Shown in pieces: positions 1 to 7,675 of a stretch of 64,000 bases of DNA; position 1 is the first letter of the stretch, and every line of letters begins with the position of its first letter. The notes below the pieces were generated by a model. It did no database searches, was not told where the DNA came from, and saw only the letters and a list, made by a program, of their open reading frames with translations. A program made the position numbers and the translations under genes. The stretch covers positions 113,160-177,159 of the forward strand of contig NZ_PVLR01000016.1 of assembly GCF_002980625.1 (NCBI RefSeq), read 5' to 3'. Source of the stretch: Malikia spinosa. GTDB taxonomy: Bacteria > Pseudomonadota > Gammaproteobacteria > Burkholderiales > Burkholderiaceae_C.

Positions 1-784
1 GGCGCATCTTGTGGATGCGGTCCAGGCCCTCGATCCAGCGCGTCGCCTCTTCGAGGTCTATGCCCAGTTCCTCGGCATCCTTCTTGCTGACCTTGGCCTC
101 GGCGGGCTTGCGGTAGGCGTGGTGCGCCTCATCGTTGATGATGACCAGATCCTTGTACGCGGCCAGCTTGCCGAGCACGCGGCGCACATAGGCCTCATCG
201 CTCTCGGCGCCCTTCCTGACCACGGACTTGGCCTGCTCCTTGAGCGGCATCAGGCTGTGCCAATTGTCGATCAGCAGTTCGACCTGGTTGAGCTTCTGGC
301 GCAAGGCCTCGTTGGGGCAGACCGAGAACAGGTCGTAGTAGTTCTCAGGGTGACCTGGCTGCAGCACCTGCAGGCGCTCCCATGCACCGCCATCGCCCGG
401 AATCGCCACGCCCTGCTTGAACTCGGACGGCGCTTCCACCTGCCAGATCAGCGTCTCGATGGCTTCGAGCTGGCAGAAATAGAAGGCGTACAGGCGCCTG
501 GCTCCCCCATCACGCCAATGCTCGAGCAGCTGCCGGGTGATGGCGGTCACGCCAGGATAGTCGGCCGCACGCCATTCATCGACGCGCTCGCGGATACGGT
601 TGACCAGCTCCAGCTCGACGCCACGGACGGTGTTGTTGCGGGTGTCGAAGATCTCGTAGCCTGCAGGCCTTCGGCCCTCGACCAGTTCGAGCCGGCTGTC
701 GCTGGCGCGCTTCCAGTGGTGGGTCGGTCGCTCGAATGGCGAGCTGATGATCAGGGAGCGCTTGTTGGCCATCGCGTCAGACAT
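1..784 (-). CDS. Type III restriction enzyme Res-like subunit, N-terminal part, runs off left edge, P-loop apparently missing
   Basis: The frame is open from ATG 784 to the window edge (about 261 residues). Residues beginning MSDAMANKRSLIISSPFERP resemble the N-terminus of type III Res / SF2 helicase-nuclease subunits, and VIINDEAHHAYRKP is a clear DEAH Walker B (motif II). Family members carry a motif I of the type KMATGSGKT between the stretch IPGDGG and the stretch RLQVL. Here IPGDGGAWERLQVLQPG joins the two directly, so about 50-60 residues including the Walker A lysine look deleted in frame (near 370-385). The start overlaps the 3' end of the upstream gene by 8 bp, so it is the last visible gene of the operon starting at 5856. 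Without motif I the ATPase and translocase should be dead; whether the nuclease domain survives lies outside the window. Confidence 0.72.
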   Translation of the reverse strand, partial: MSDAMANKRSLIISSPFERPTHHWKRASDSRLELVEGRRPAGYEIFDTRNNTVRGVELELVNRIRERVDEWRAADYPGVTAITRQLLEHWRDGGARRLYAFYFCQLEAIETLIWQVEAPSEFKQGVAIPGDGGAWERLQVLQPGHPENYYDLFSVCPNEALRQKLNQVELLIDNWHSLMPLKEQAKSVVRKGAESDEAYVRRVLGKLAAYKDLVIINDEAHHAYRKPAEAKVSKKDAEELGIDLEEATRWIEGLDRIHKMR

Positions 785-1376
785 GCTCAGCTCCCAGTCG
801 TTCCAGATGCTTGACAGCCCTGGCCAGGCTAGGCGAATGTTGCGCTGCACGTTTCGCATCCCATTGACCCCGGACAAATGCCCCGAGGTGCAGGTTGTAA
901 CCTGACCCAGGCTTGCTGGGGTCGGCGGACGACACGACCTCGTCACGGAACTGACGGATTTTCGACTTCTTCACCAGGGTCAGGATCAAGCGTTTGGGAT
1001 CGGATTCCTCATCGGGACACTGCGGCAGCTTGTTCAGAGGTACCTCCAGTGCTTGCGCAAAACCCTGACGGTCGGCCAGCACCCAACTTTCAGCTTCGGT
1101 GATGGCCAGGCGCAAGACGAAGCGCTCATGGGCTTGCGGCAGCCACTTGGCGCGCAATTCCACGGCACACTGCCCATCGGTGTCGGCGATGCACAGCACC
1201 GGGTGCAGACTCCGAGCCAAACCGACGTAACGTGGCAAAGACGGTTGCAGCTTGGTCACGCCCTTGGTGTCGATCGAGGGTTGCGCCAACTGCCAGTCCG
1301 GCAGACAGGCCGCAACCAGACGCTCGCCAAGGGCACAGCACAGAGCATCCTCACCGACGACGAGGATACGACTCAT
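777..1376 (-). CDS. Small Toprim-like (DUF4276-type) protein paired with an ATPase
   Basis: This 199-residue protein has an opening beta-strand MSRILVVGED with Glu9, then VLCIADTDGQC with Asp65-x-Asp67, and EAESWVLAD around residues 94-102. An early Glu followed by DxD after a hydrophobic strand is the Toprim-type metal-binding pattern, as in small proteins of the DUF4276/DUF4435 kind that sit next to AAA_21/AAA_15 ATPases in defence loci. It overlaps the ATPase gene by 4 bp (ATGA) and the Res gene by 8 bp, so the three are translationally coupled. A nuclease effector role is inferred from fold pattern and context; assignment to a particular family was not checked. Confidence 0.6.
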   Translation of the reverse strand: MSRILVVGEDALCCALGERLVAACLPDWQLAQPSIDTKGVTKLQPSLPRYVGLARSLHPVLCIADTDGQCAVELRAKWLPQAHERFVLRLAITEAESWVLADRQGFAQALEVPLNKLPQCPDEESDPKRLILTLVKKSKIRQFRDEVVSSADPSKPGSGYNLHLGAFVRGQWDAKRAAQHSPSLARAVKHLERLGAEHV

Positions 1377-2542
1377 GAGAACAACCCGAACTGGTCCAGC
1401 GATTGCGGCTTGGTCTTGGGCAGCAAGACCTCGGCGGGATTGAGCCCATGCTCCATCGCCTGCAGTTCATCGGGCGCCGGCTGCCGCACGGTAGAGCCAT
1501 TGACCCCCGGCTCGATCAGCAAGACCGATTGTGGATCGGTGACCTGGCTCAGCAACACCTCGCTGTGCGTGCTGATCAGCACCTGGCGTGCCGACGCCGG
1601 TTTTTTCAGGCCGCGCAGCACGCGGTCGATCATCAGCGGAATGTGCTCGACGATGCCATCGTTCAGCGACAACTCAGGCTCCTCCAACAGCAACAGGCCA
1701 TCACCCTCCTGCAAGGCCCACAGCAGGCCGATCAGGCGCAGCGTGCCATCGGAAAACTGGTCCTCCTTCTGCCAGGAGCCGTGCACGCGCCAATGCGTGA
1801 AGTTGGCTTCCAGATGCCACAAGCCCGTGACCTCATCCTGCGCGAAGCGCAACTCCGAGAACAAGGGAACGGCCTGCGCCAGGGCTTGGGCGATGCGCCT
1901 GAGTCGCGCCTCACGGGTCCTCTTGTTCGTCTGGGCGATTCGCTGCATCAAGCCCTGGCCAAAAGGATCGTTTTCCATCACCCGGGCACTGATCTCGCCG
2001 CCGTGCTTGAGCAACTGCGGGACCAGATGCAAATAGGTGGTGACGGAAAAATCCTCGACCAGAGCCCGGAACGGCTCGTTGTTGTTGATCTGTTCCAGAT
2101 GGGTCTGCGTCAAGCGCTGGAGATCCTGAAGATCGTCCTGGTTGGGGCGATTCAGCAGTTCCTGGCCCAGATGCTCAACCCTCTCCTCGCTGATCAACAC
2201 GCGCTGCTGGCCCTTGCCTTCCGACTTGAACGCGAGCACATAACGCCAGGTCGGGACCTCTGCCGAAGGTGAGTCTGACAGTTCCACTTCGATGCGGACC
2301 TCGGGGTCCTTGCGCGCATGAAGGCTGCGCAACTTGGTCAGTCCACCGCGCTCCTTCAGGGCTTTCTGCAAGCCACCGCCTTCGGTCTGCGCCAGCGTGC
2401 GCAGGAAGCGGAACAGGTCCAGCAGATTCGACTTGCCCGACGCATTGGCGCCGATCAGGTAAGTCCGTGGGCCCAGCGGCACATCGACGTCGCGGAAATT
2501 GCGCCAGTTCTTCAGTTTCAGTCTTGTAATCAGCATGGTCAC
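1373..2542 (-). CDS. AAA_21/SMC-like ABC-type ATPase of a defence pair
   Basis: A 389-residue soluble ATPase. The N-terminus MLITRLKLKNWRNF is the usual opening of RecF/SMC/AAA_21 proteins, and GANASGKSN (residues 31-39) is Walker A. The C-terminal half has an ABC-signature-like FSDGTLRLIGLLWAL, the Walker B LLLLEEPELSL with catalytic Glu, and the H-loop ISTHSEVLL. There is no long coiled coil between the halves, which fits the compact AAA_21 type (OLD-like, AriA-like) and not RecN or SMC. It overlaps mod by 4 bp upstream and the Toprim-like gene by 4 bp downstream. An ATPase sensor driving a small nuclease partner is the known logic of PARIS- and OLD-type systems; for this pair it is inference. 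Confidence 0.8.
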   Translation of the reverse strand: MTMLITRLKLKNWRNFRDVDVPLGPRTYLIGANASGKSNLLDLFRFLRTLAQTEGGGLQKALKERGGLTKLRSLHARKDPEVRIEVELSDSPSAEVPTWRYVLAFKSEGKGQQRVLISEERVEHLGQELLNRPNQDDLQDLQRLTQTHLEQINNNEPFRALVEDFSVTTYLHLVPQLLKHGGEISARVMENDPFGQGLMQRIAQTNKRTREARLRRIAQALAQAVPLFSELRFAQDEVTGLWHLEANFTHWRVHGSWQKEDQFSDGTLRLIGLLWALQEGDGLLLLEEPELSLNDGIVEHIPLMIDRVLRGLKKPASARQVLISTHSEVLLSQVTDPQSVLLIEPGVNGSTVRQPAPDELQAMEHGLNPAEVLLPKTKPQSLDQFGLFS

Positions 2543-5500
2543 CCTTCCAGCGCTACCACTTTAAGCGACTCGATGCCGCGATCATCGACGATCTTGACCG
2601 CGATCTTGCGGTTGTCGCCGGCGTCGAACGGCAGGCTGACCGTGCCGTGGAACTGGTGCAAGCGAGACTCGTCGAGTTCGGCGCGGATGTTCTTCTTGAG
2701 CTTGTCCCAGCCCTCGCCCTTGCCGGCCATGGGAAAGAACACCTGGCGCGGGAACAGGCTGCGCTCGTCGTAGTCGGTGTCGAGCGCCCACATGGCGATT
2801 TTGCTCTTGCCGCCCGACACCAGCTCACCCTTGACGGTATCGAAATAGTCGAAGCCGTGGACCTCGACCTCGTAGCGGCCGTCCTGGCGCCGGCGCAACT
2901 CGACCTCGGGCTGACCCATGAGCCAGAAGCTCTGGTTGCTGGCGCGTGCCTTCTTCAGGTCCTCGGTCAGCAGGTCGGTGTTCATCTGCGCCTTCAGCGC
3001 GGTGATGCCCTTGAGTGCGTCGATGTCCTTGGCCGCTTCGGGGTCGAAGGTGAAAGCGCAGAACACGATCATCTTGGGCAGCGGGAACAGGTTGCCAGCC
3101 TCGTTGAGCGCGTTGCTGACCTGGCGCTGCTCCAGCGCGGCATATTCAGGGCCGAAGCTGACGACGACGCGCTCGCCGCTGTCGAGGTGGCCGCTAGCGT
3201 GCAGGCTGGCGCAGTCTGCCAGCGTTTCGAGATCGGCGAACTTGAGCATCTGGCCGCCCTTGCCGCGGATGCCGGTCTTGAGCAGTTCGTCGCGCCACTG
3301 GTGCTGGCGGCCACTCTCGCCGGTGCGCGCGATGCTGGCGTCGGCTTCCTGCGGACCGCTGGCCTCGTCGAAGGACTTCACGCTCGGGAAGGGCACCGCC
3401 TCGACCGTGAACGGGCCGGTGATGCGCAGCTTGTTCTTGGCGACAGCGGGCTGGTCGTACAGCGTTTCCTGGTCGGCATGGGCGGCGATCGACGCATCCA
3501 TCTGCCGCTGCATGGCCTGGCGCGCGACGTGGAAGGCGTCGAAGGCCGGGCGGACGGCCTCGGGCCAGTCGGCGGGAAAGTCGAACGGTACCTCCCACTC
3601 CAGCAGGTCCTGGCCGGCCAGTCCCGGCACCAGCTTCTGGCCCTTGCGAGCACCTTCGTTGACTGCGAAGGGTTCGGATGGAGGATCGGACTTGAGCGCG
3701 GCGTTCAGCGCCGCCAGCGCGGACTCGATGGCCGGGTGCAGGCGCTCGTAGATAGCATCGATCTCGGGGTTGTTGGCGATCGACTTGAGCGTGACATGCG
3801 GCACGGTCTTGTAGATGAAGCCGCCCTTGAGCCCTTCATGCGGGTATTTCAGCTCGAAATAGTCGAAGCTCGCCGTCATCAGCCGCTGCTTGGCCAGCGT
3901 GACCGCTACGCGCGAGGTGTCACAGGTGATCCAGCGCCGCCCCCATTTCTCGGCCACGTAGGCAGTCGTGCCCGAACCGCAGGTCGGGTCAAGCACGAGG
4001 TCGCCGGGGTCGGTGGTCATGAGCAGGCAGCGTTCGACAGCCTTGCTCGACGTTTGAACCACATAAACTTTTGAATCTGCGAATCCGCTCTGCCGCGTGT
4101 CATCCCAAACATTGTTGATTGGCATGAATGGAAAGTCATCAAAATACCGGACGAATCGCATCGTTGAGCCAATAACGTGGACACGATTGCTCCTCGAAAG
4201 ACGACGAAGCCCTTTCAAGTCTGTACTGAAAGTACGACCACCGGGCGAATACTCGACACCTCGATATTCAAACTTCGTGACGTCGCTCGCTCCTCCAGAA
4301 CGCGCGCTGGTCATCGGGTGTGGAAAGAAGACCTTTCCGTCAGTCTTAGGTTTCCCTTGCAGCACTTCCGGCCTGGTCATGGTGCGCCGTTGGTCATTGT
4401 TTTCCTGGACCAAACAAATGCTGCTCTCCGCGGCTAATTCTCGCTCTACATTCAGCGCGTTGTACTTAACCTGCTGTTTCGACTTCGCATACCAGACAAT
4501 GTAGTCACAAGTGTTATCGAGAAGAACGCTCCCCTTTCCTGTGGTCTTCCGATAGACAATTTCACCGCAGAAATTATTGTCACCGAATACCTCATCCATC
4601 AATCCCCGAATTCGGTGAACGTTCTCATCTGAAATCTGCACGAACACGCTGCCCGACTCGTTCAGCAGTTCGCGCGCTAGCAGCAACCTATCGCGCAGAT
4701 AGGTCAGGTAGGAGTGGATGCCCAGCTCCCAGGTGTCGCGGAACGCCTTGATCATCTCGGGTTCCTGCGTCAGGTCGGCGTCGTTGCGGTCCTTGACGTC
4801 GCGCTTGCCCACGAAGGGCTGGAAGTTGCTGCCGTACTTGATGCCGTAGGGCGGATCGATATAGATCATCTGCAGCCGGCCGGCCATGCTTTCCTTGTGC
4901 AGCAGGCTGTTCATCACCAGCAGGCTGTCGCCAGCGACCAGGCGGTTGGCCCAGCCCTTCTCGTGGCGGTAGAAGTCGATCGCGTCGCGAAGCGGCAGGT
5001 TCTCGAACGGTGCATCGAACAGGCCGGGCTGCACCGCCTTCTCGGCCCCTTTTCCGCCCGACTTGGCCTCGCCCTTCATCGCCTTGCGCACGGCCGACAG
5101 GATGCTGGCCGGGTCCACGCGCTCATGCACATGCAGGCTGACGGTATCGATCTCGAAACTGGTGCGCTCGGCCTTGCCGGCCCAGTTCAGGTAGGGCGAC
5201 TGCAGGCGCTTGAGTTCTTCCAGCGCGGCGCGCATCTGGTCAGCGTCGCCGGATTCCAGCGCGCCGTCGATCAGTGCCTCGATGCCGGCGCGCTGGGGGT
5301 CGAAGGCCAGCGCGGGGTCAAGGTGCGGGTCGAAGGCCCAGCGGGTCTTGCCGGCTTCGGGATCGGTGGCCGGCGTGACCATGCCGACTTCCGGGTTGTT
5401 GACCCGCTTGTCGGGGTGGCGGTAGGCGATGATCTGCGCCGCTTCGTCCGCAGGCGCGCGGCGCGCGGGGGTCTTGCTGGCCGGCGCAGACACCTTGGCA

Positions 5501-5856
5501 GGCGTTTTCACCGGCGCGGCCTTCGGTTCCAGTTCCAGCGGCGCCGGAGCCTGCTCGGCCTGAAGGGCGAAGCCTTCGCCGCTGTCAGCGATTTCACTGG
5601 CCGGCGTGGCAGTGATGGCAGCAGCCGCACGACGCACCGAGCCGCCGCGCCCCTGCCCTTTCACCAGCTGCCCCTGCGCAATCAGGTCGGCGTGGACCTT
5701 CCAGTAATCGTCCTCGGTGCTGACCAGGCCCTCGGCCTTCAGCCGGGATTCGATCTCGCGCCGCAAAGCAGTGTTGCCTATGGTAGATCCATCCGGGGGG
5801 ACTAGTGACAGCAGGGTTTCAGCGATCAGTGCGTGCAGGTCTTGTTGGGAAGCCAC
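2539..5856 (-). CDS. Type III-like site-specific DNA (adenine) methyltransferase, Mod subunit
   Basis: A 1105-residue N6/N4 methyltransferase. The catalytic motif IV DPPYGIKYG lies near residue 334 and the AdoMet motif I DPTCGSGTT near residue 622. This beta-class order (catalytic motif first) is typical of type III Mod. An N-terminal helical/winged domain (1-80) and an Ala/Pro/Lys linker (about 80-140) come first, and a long C-terminal region follows that is larger than in classical Mod. Translation starts at GTG 5856 behind a strong AGGAGGA at 5861-5867. It is the first gene of the operon with the ATPase, Toprim-like and Res genes. The segment between motif IV and motif I (about 4050-4630), where type III enzymes keep the target recognition domain, is visibly AT-richer than the rest, suggesting domain replacement. 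Confidence 0.85.
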   Translation of the reverse strand: MASQQDLHALIAETLLSLVPPDGSTIGNTALRREIESRLKAEGLVSTEDDYWKVHADLIAQGQLVKGQGRGGSVRRAAAAITATPASEIADSGEGFALQAEQAPAPLELEPKAAPVKTPAKVSAPASKTPARRAPADEAAQIIAYRHPDKRVNNPEVGMVTPATDPEAGKTRWAFDPHLDPALAFDPQRAGIEALIDGALESGDADQMRAALEELKRLQSPYLNWAGKAERTSFEIDTVSLHVHERVDPASILSAVRKAMKGEAKSGGKGAEKAVQPGLFDAPFENLPLRDAIDFYRHEKGWANRLVAGDSLLVMNSLLHKESMAGRLQMIYIDPPYGIKYGSNFQPFVGKRDVKDRNDADLTQEPEMIKAFRDTWELGIHSYLTYLRDRLLLARELLNESGSVFVQISDENVHRIRGLMDEVFGDNNFCGEIVYRKTTGKGSVLLDNTCDYIVWYAKSKQQVKYNALNVERELAAESSICLVQENNDQRRTMTRPEVLQGKPKTDGKVFFPHPMTSARSGGASDVTKFEYRGVEYSPGGRTFSTDLKGLRRLSRSNRVHVIGSTMRFVRYFDDFPFMPINNVWDDTRQSGFADSKVYVVQTSSKAVERCLLMTTDPGDLVLDPTCGSGTTAYVAEKWGRRWITCDTSRVAVTLAKQRLMTASFDYFELKYPHEGLKGGFIYKTVPHVTLKSIANNPEIDAIYERLHPAIESALAALNAALKSDPPSEPFAVNEGARKGQKLVPGLAGQDLLEWEVPFDFPADWPEAVRPAFDAFHVARQAMQRQMDASIAAHADQETLYDQPAVAKNKLRITGPFTVEAVPFPSVKSFDEASGPQEADASIARTGESGRQHQWRDELLKTGIRGKGGQMLKFADLETLADCASLHASGHLDSGERVVVSFGPEYAALEQRQVSNALNEAGNLFPLPKMIVFCAFTFDPEAAKDIDALKGITALKAQMNTDLLTEDLKKARASNQSFWLMGQPEVELRRRQDGRYEVEVHGFDYFDTVKGELVSGGKSKIAMWALDTDYDERSLFPRQVFFPMAGKGEGWDKLKKNIRAELDESRLHQFHGTVSLPFDAGDNRKIAVKIVDDRGIESLKVVALEG

Positions 5857-6170
5857 AGGCTCCTCCTGTTATTGTTCGATGTCGTCAGCGGGCGCTGCGC
5901 GCGCACTCGCCCGCCGCATGCCGACGAAGCACAAGGCAGTAGGAAGATCAGATCTGATTGGATGCTTGATCAGTGATCAAGGGAACAGCCGATGCGAAGC
6001 GATCGATGTTGATGGCGCAGTTGCCGCTACCACCGTCCGAGCTCTTGTGCTGTCGCCAGCAATCCCCTTGCCAGTCTAGCAGAGGGGTCAGCAACATCTC
6101 AGAAAAGCTTGGCTTTCTGATCAATCAATGCCTGAATGCAGGCATCGCTGATCAACCAAGGAGCCTCGCG
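5857..6170. other. Intergenic region between mod and the HTH remnant, rich in palindromes and GATC
   Basis: No convincing gene lies here. The region holds the mod ribosome binding site (5861-5867), two palindromes at 5947-5981, a hairpin TGCCTGAATGCAGGCA at 6129-6144, and two copies of CTGATCAA (6117 and 6149). Seven GATC tetramers fall in 208 bp (5946-6153). It should contain the promoters for mod (leftward) and the HTH gene (rightward), but no clear -35/-10 pair can be assigned. Confidence 0.6.
5947..5981. promoter_or_regulatory. Paired palindromes, candidate operators upstream of mod
   Basis: ATCAGATCTGAT at 5947-5958 is a perfect 12-bp palindrome, and CTTGATCA-G-TGATCAAG at 5965-5981 is a perfect inverted repeat around one base. 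They sit 90-125 bp upstream of the mod start, where a repressor or a methylation-sensitive factor could act. The operator role is inference. Confidence 0.4.
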
Positions 6171-6558
6171 ATGACCATCCTGACGCAACTCACGCCCACC
6201 CAATCGACCCTGCTTCGCGCCGCTGGTGGTGCGTCCCGATGGGCAAGCGCAGGCCCCGTGCAAGGTCGCCGCCCAGCACGACCAGCCCTTGCTGGTGGCA
6301 CTGACACGCGCGTTCTACTGGCAGCAGTTGCTCGAAGATGGGATGATCGCCAGCGGCAGCGAAATCGCCCAGCGCGAAGGTCTGCATCACTCGACGGTCA
6401 ACGAGCTGCTGCGCCTGACGCTGCTGGAGCCGGCCATCATCCAAGCCATCCTGGCTGGCCAGCAGCCCAAGTGCATGAGCCTCTTGTGGTTCCAGCGCAA
6501 CCCGCTGCCGACCGACTGGGTGGCGCAGCGGGAGGTGGTGGCGGGGTTTGATGCGTGA
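6171..6558 (+). pseudogene. HTH DNA-binding protein resembling recombinase C-terminal domains, apparently frameshifted
   Basis: An ATG at 6171 has an excellent AAGGAG (6158-6163), but that frame soon loses protein-like sequence. The frame open from about 6184, with GTG at 6226, encodes the recognisable part: LLVALTRAFYWQQLLEDG, a helix-turn-helix SGSEIAQREGLHHSTVNELL, and then LTLLEPAIIQAILAGQQP. This matches the domain found at the C-terminus of many proteobacterial serine recombinases and in short stand-alone proteins. The initiation signals and the domain differ by one frame, so a single-base indel between about 6200 and 6230 would restore one gene of about 128 codons. It ends back to back with the convergent nuclease gene. 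A sequencing error is the alternative explanation. Confidence 0.55.
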
Positions 6559-7020
6559 TCAACTACCTCGCCGCGTCACACGATCCTTGTCGTCTACAGA
6601 CGACTGCAACAAGCGAAGCTCCTTGATCGGAAAGCTCAGCAGCTTCTCACCAATGCCTTTTCGGTGCGCATAGCGCTCAGCAATCAGTTGACCAGGGCCG
6701 TTGAAGATTTCCTCAAATGTCCCGTCCTCGTGCAGCTTGAGGCCGAGGTAAAGGTCCGGCACCGAAGATAGGGTCAAGCTCTCCTTGAAGGTTGCTTTAA
6801 CTTGTACCCTGCGACCGTCTTTGGTCGTGGCATCGTATGTAGGCTGGGATGTCTCATCAAGGCGGAGCTCGTAATGCAACTCTGCCATCACTTCTCCGAT
6901 GTCACCAACAAGGCGGCCGTCAATAGTGAACTTCCTTCGGCCACCAAATGCGTCATGAAGGTGCCGGATGCCTTCAAAAATCAATCCCAGTGAATGCTTG
7001 ATGGCTGCTCTCTCCGTCAT
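6559..7020 (-). CDS. PD-(D/E)XK-like nuclease-fold protein (DUF6998-like)
   Basis: A 153-residue protein with the signature spacing of the PD-(D/E)XK fold: Glu43 in DIGEVMAELH, Asp63 in TYDATTKDG, and Gln73-Val-Lys75 in RRVQVKAT. The arrangement helix-Glu, Asp on a strand, then QxK on the next strand is that of Mrr/Holliday-resolvase-like nucleases, and the overall look is that of DUF6998 proteins. No DNA-binding or membrane domain is visible. It converges on the HTH remnant with adjoining stop codons and lies between the restriction operon and tmRNA, so it reads as another accessory defence or toxin gene. The target is unknown. Confidence 0.6.
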   Translation of the reverse strand: MTERAAIKHSLGLIFEGIRHLHDAFGGRRKFTIDGRLVGDIGEVMAELHYELRLDETSQPTYDATTKDGRRVQVKATFKESLTLSSVPDLYLGLKLHEDGTFEEIFNGPGQLIAERYAHRKGIGEKLLSFPIKELRLLQSSVDDKDRVTRRGS

Positions 7021-7251
7021 GGCGCCTCCCGCGTCAGTGTGTGCTTCAGCGAAGATATTAATTGCTGGCCATGGTTGACAGCGAACCTGATATCGTAAGT
7101 GCTTGATTTTTCATGAGCACCCACTGCGCCTACCCGCAGGCCAAACGGAGAAAAGAGACGGCTCTGGCCGAGAAAGTGGCAGATTTCGGGCGTTCTGGCG
7201 AAGTGCCACCCGCAGCACTTCACCTCGCCACCCGGGGGAAATACCAAAAGG

Positions 7252-7280
7252 AAAGGGCCCGGAGATGAGTCCGAGCCCTT
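7252..7280 (-). terminator. tmRNA terminator
   Basis: On the minus strand a GC-rich hairpin (AAGGGCTCGG / CCGGGCCCTT type arms, loop ACTCATCT) starts about 6 nt past the tmRNA 3' end and is followed by TTCCTTTT. Position and shape fit the native ssrA terminator. Confidence 0.7.
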
Positions 7281-7285
7281 GTATA

Positions 7286-7662
7286 TGGTGGAGCTGGGGG
7301 GATTTGAACCCCCGTCCGCAAGCCTTCTCCGCGCAGTTCTACATGTGTAGTCGTCTGATTTGAGTCTCGCCAGATGCATCGCGCAGCGACACGCTATGCA
7401 CCCAGCCAGCAACCTTGGATCTCGTCACCAGGCAAGTTGCCCGCATGATGACCAGCCTATGAAATTTTCCTTGCAGCCGGGACAGTCTTACGACTGCCCT
7501 TGCCCAGCCCATTGGCCGACTGTTGCAAGGCTCACCGGATTAAGCGGCGAGTGCGAAACGTTCGTCGTTTGCAGTTAGTTTTTTTCTGCGGTTTTACGAG
7601 GTGACAGAACCTCGACATGCCCTGCTGCGTGTCCGAACCCACGTCGAAACCAGTGCAGCCCC
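7286..7662 (-). ncRNA. ssrA: tmRNA (transfer-messenger RNA), trans-translation
   Basis: The 5' end GGGGCTGCACTGGTTTCGAC and the 3' T-arm plus acceptor GGTTCAAATCCCCCCAGC...TCCACCA define a 377-nt one-piece tmRNA with encoded CCA. The acceptor stem pairs GGGGCUG with CAGCUCC, giving the G3-U70 wobble that makes it an alanyl acceptor. The tag reading frame lies at 7572-7543 with stop TAA at 7542-7540 and encodes ANDERFALAA, a tag seen in Comamonadaceae-like bacteria, whose C-terminal LAA is the ClpXP degron. The RNA rescues stalled ribosomes together with SmpB. Its 3' end is a classic integrase attachment site, and the accessory genes lie on that side. Confidence 0.97.
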
Positions 7663-7675
7663 TGAGCCTGTTAGT

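Noticed and set aside
7017..7412. 131-residue minus-strand frame reading through the tmRNA 3' half
   Set aside because: It is the well-known false ORF produced by translating tmRNA (RRRLADGGSNPPSSTI) and has no ribosome site.
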